From contig CAYFGK010000009.1 in assembly GCA_964342305.1 (NCBI GenBank), forward strand, positions 1 to 64,000: a stretch of DNA of 64,000 bases, read 5' to 3'. Positions 62,743 through 64,000 of this stretch are shown here, piece after piece. Source of the stretch: DT-110 sp964342305 (GTDB lineage Bacteria; Bacteroidota; Bacteroidia; Chitinophagales; Saprospiraceae). Made by a program: the position numbers and the translations under genes. Under the pieces are notes generated by a model that had not been told where the DNA came from, did not search any database, and was given only the letters and a program-made list of their open reading frames with translations. Each line of letters starts with the position of its first letter. The stretch's first letter is position 1.

Positions 62743-62831
62743 AGTGTGTGATTTAGAAAAAGAACGGGCGGGAGCCGTGCTCCACACCCGAATCGTTGGC
62801 TTTCGTTATTTGCTTGACTACAACAAAGATG

Positions 62832-62880
62832 CTATAAACATCATTTATTACTTTTATAGACCTATAAAAACTACTAATAG
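62832..62880 (+). promoter_or_regulatory. Cluster of ATAG/CTAT half-sites (possible OxyR operator)
   Basis: CTAT at 62832 and 62862, ATAG at 62856 and 62877, in the ankyrin-oxyR spacer. OxyR consensus is four ATAG/CTAT half-sites at 10-bp steps; the spacing here (24, 6, 15) does not fit that exactly, though 62856 and 62877 are 21 apart. Confidence 0.3.
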
Positions 62881-62887
62881 ACCGTAC

Positions 62888-63838
62888 ATGACGCTCCAAC
62901 AACTCGAATACGCCCTCGCCCTAGCAAAACACGGCAGCTACAGCAAGGCAGCCAAATCGGTGGGCATAACCCAGCCGGCCATGAGTCTGCGGATCAAAAA
63001 GCTGGAGGAAGCAGTTGGCCTGGTGTTGTTCGACCGTTCCAAAAAACCAGTCACCCCTACCATTGAGGGTAAATTGTTCCTGGAAAAAACCCAAATGCTA
63101 CTGACCCAGGCTGAGCAGTTAAAGGATTTTGCCTTTGGTCTGCAGGAAGAGATCAGTGGTGAGATCAGCATTGGCATTATCCCTACTCTGGCTCCCTACC
63201 TGCTTCCGCTTTTTATCAGTGATCTGAACGAGCAGTTTGGAGACCTCAAAGTTCATATCAAGGAAATGCTCACCCTCGAAATCCTGGAGGGACTTCGCAC
63301 CGGCGAACTCCATGCCGGCATCATTTCCACCCCCATCAAAACAAAAACCAATCTGCTGGTAAAATCCTTGTTCTACGAACGTTTTTTACTTTTTGTATCG
63401 GAGGAGCATCCGCTCTACCACGAAGATAAAGTCCGGGTTGCCGATATTGCTACCGATGACTTATGGTTGTTAAAGGAGGGTAATTGCTTCCGGGATCAGG
63501 TCGACAATCTCTGTGAGATATCTCAGCGTCCCAATCGCCAGGATCTCTTTTTTTACGAAAGTAACAGTATCGAATCTCTTTGTCGCATCGTGGAATACAA
63601 GGGCGGGGTTACTTTTTTACCGGAATTAACAACCCTCCACCTCGGTAGCGAACGGGAAGATATGATCAAGGAATTAGCCGGCCCGCCCAGGGTGCGCGAG
63701 ATCAGTATGGTGCACCTGCCCAACGAAGTACGCTCTCACGTACTCGATGAGGTGGTAGCCGTCATTCAGCGAAATATTCCAACCCACATGATGCAGGTTG
63801 GAAATGCCCGGGCTATCGGCACTAATGTACAGGAATGA
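62888..63838 (+). CDS. oxyR: OxyR-type LysR regulator
   Basis: 316 residues from ATG 62888 (MTLQQLEYALALAKHGSYSK), where the LysR helix-turn-helix starts; the longer frame is a read-through. The substrate domain carries LKEGNCFRDQVDNLCE with Cys200 and Cys209, nine apart as in E. coli OxyR (Cys199 and Cys208), so peroxide sensing by a disulfide is expected. The divergent ankyrin gene is a likely target. Confidence 0.9.
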   Translation: MTLQQLEYALALAKHGSYSKAAKSVGITQPAMSLRIKKLEEAVGLVLFDRSKKPVTPTIEGKLFLEKTQMLLTQAEQLKDFAFGLQEEISGEISIGIIPTLAPYLLPLFISDLNEQFGDLKVHIKEMLTLEILEGLRTGELHAGIISTPIKTKTNLLVKSLFYERFLLFVSEEHPLYHEDKVRVADIATDDLWLLKEGNCFRDQVDNLCEISQRPNRQDLFFYESNSIESLCRIVEYKGGVTFLPELTTLHLGSEREDMIKELAGPPRVREISMVHLPNEVRSHVLDEVVAVIQRNIPTHMMQVGNARAIGTNVQE

Positions 63839-63842
63839 ACGA

Positions 63843-63872
63843 GGGGATTAAGAGCTTCTGCCCTTAATCCCC
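63843..63872 (+). terminator. Hairpin after oxyR
   Basis: GGGGATTAAG (63843-63852) and CTTAATCCCC (63863-63872), a 10-bp perfect stem just past the oxyR stop. No T tract. Confidence 0.65.
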
Positions 63873-63879
63873 CGGTAAA

Positions 63880-63897
63880 GACGCCATGTATAGCGTC
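63880..63897. repeat. Second copy of the GACGCC palindrome
   Basis: GACGCCATGTATAGCGTC, two differences from the perfect palindrome at 56918. A related AATGCATGGCATAGCTGCC stretch follows at about 63905. Confidence 0.6.
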
Positions 63898-63935
63898 GGC
63901 AACAATGCATGGCATAGCTGCCGGTGCAAGGTGCT

Positions 63936-64000
63936 TTAATTATGGTAGGCCTGGTTATGTACCAGGGTAGCACCACAGGAGCTACAAGCCACCGCCGAGC
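63936..64000 (-). CDS. C-terminal end of a CxxC protein (partial)
   Basis: The minus strand ends a frame, SAVACSSCGATLVHNQAYHN then TAA at 63936. The CxxC pair in ACSSCGA looks like half of a zinc ribbon. The rest of the gene lies beyond the right edge; family not recognised. Only 21 codons are visible, so the call could be chance. Confidence 0.5.
   Translation of the reverse strand, partial: SAVACSSCGATLVHNQAYHN

Overview
The window is chromosomal DNA of a Bacteroidota bacterium, most likely from Saprospiria (Lewinella/Haliscomenobacter-like). This is inferred from two SusC-like TonB-dependent receptors with carboxypeptidase-like plug extensions, a secreted protein with a type IX (T9SS) sorting tail, DUF2911, DUF1415, acyl-CoA reductase and UbiA-like families typical of that phylum, and several exact TAnnTTTG -7 promoter elements. 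No ribosomal RNA, phage, transposase, integrase or CRISPR was seen. One tRNA (Ser, anticodon TGA) lies at the left end.

Layout. 0-8.2 kb: tRNA-Ser, a TonB receptor, a TraB/GumN protein, an Lrp/AsnC regulator, glutamate dehydrogenase, and a cytochrome c maturation set (ccmD, ccmC-like, ccmB) without ccmA. 8.4-17.3 kb: a cell-wall amidase, a GH3-like/beta-lactamase fusion, a DUF3267 membrane peptidase, and a 1232-residue SF1 helicase-like protein whose catalytic motifs all look lost. 17.6-30 kb: PAS-AraC regulator, small membrane and lipoproteins, Nudix, pyrE, M42 peptidase, UbiA-like protein, pdhA, recF with a DciA-like DUF721 protein, and a subtilase. 30-39 kb: a methyltransferase, then two large divergently transcribed AAA+ proteins (a tandem CbbX-type ATPase with duplicated N-terminal beta domains; a ClpB-like ATPase with one dead and one intact AAA domain and a C-terminal region resembling the PCRF domain of release factors), then oligopeptidase B. 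39.6-46.3 kb: two class V aminotransferase-fold enzymes, glmM, a methyltransferase, PAP2 phosphatase and a ZIP transporter. 46.4-51.1 kb: a TonB receptor followed by a T9SS-secreted alpha/beta hydrolase lacking its nucleophilic serine. 51.6-56.8 kb: acyl-CoA reductase, DUF1415, RluD-type pseudouridine synthase, methionine gamma-lyase-like enzyme, DUF2911 lipoprotein. 56.9-64 kb: a membrane protein with an N-terminal effector-associated (EAD-like) domain, a hybrid histidine kinase, a divergent ankyrin/OxyR pair, and the tail of an unidentified zinc-ribbon protein.

Most genes are ordinary housekeeping. Three loci stand out as poorly described: the pseudo-helicase (13.6-17.3 kb), the divergent AAA+ pair (31-37 kb), and the EAD-like transmembrane protein (56.9-58.9 kb). 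The EAD-like protein carries a module known from bacterial conflict/signalling systems, but no recognisable effector sits beside it, so any system is inference. A recurring theme is degeneration of catalytic residues in otherwise intact genes (helicase, first ClpB-type AAA, GH3 domain, alpha/beta hydrolase).

The intergenic DNA is unusually repeat-rich: heptanucleotide tandem arrays paired with CCAC-TTTAG-GTGG type hairpins, a tandemly duplicated ~170 bp element with a third copy 24 kb away, REP-like hairpins with a GGA/TCC loop next to gene ends, and a GACGCC palindrome in two copies.
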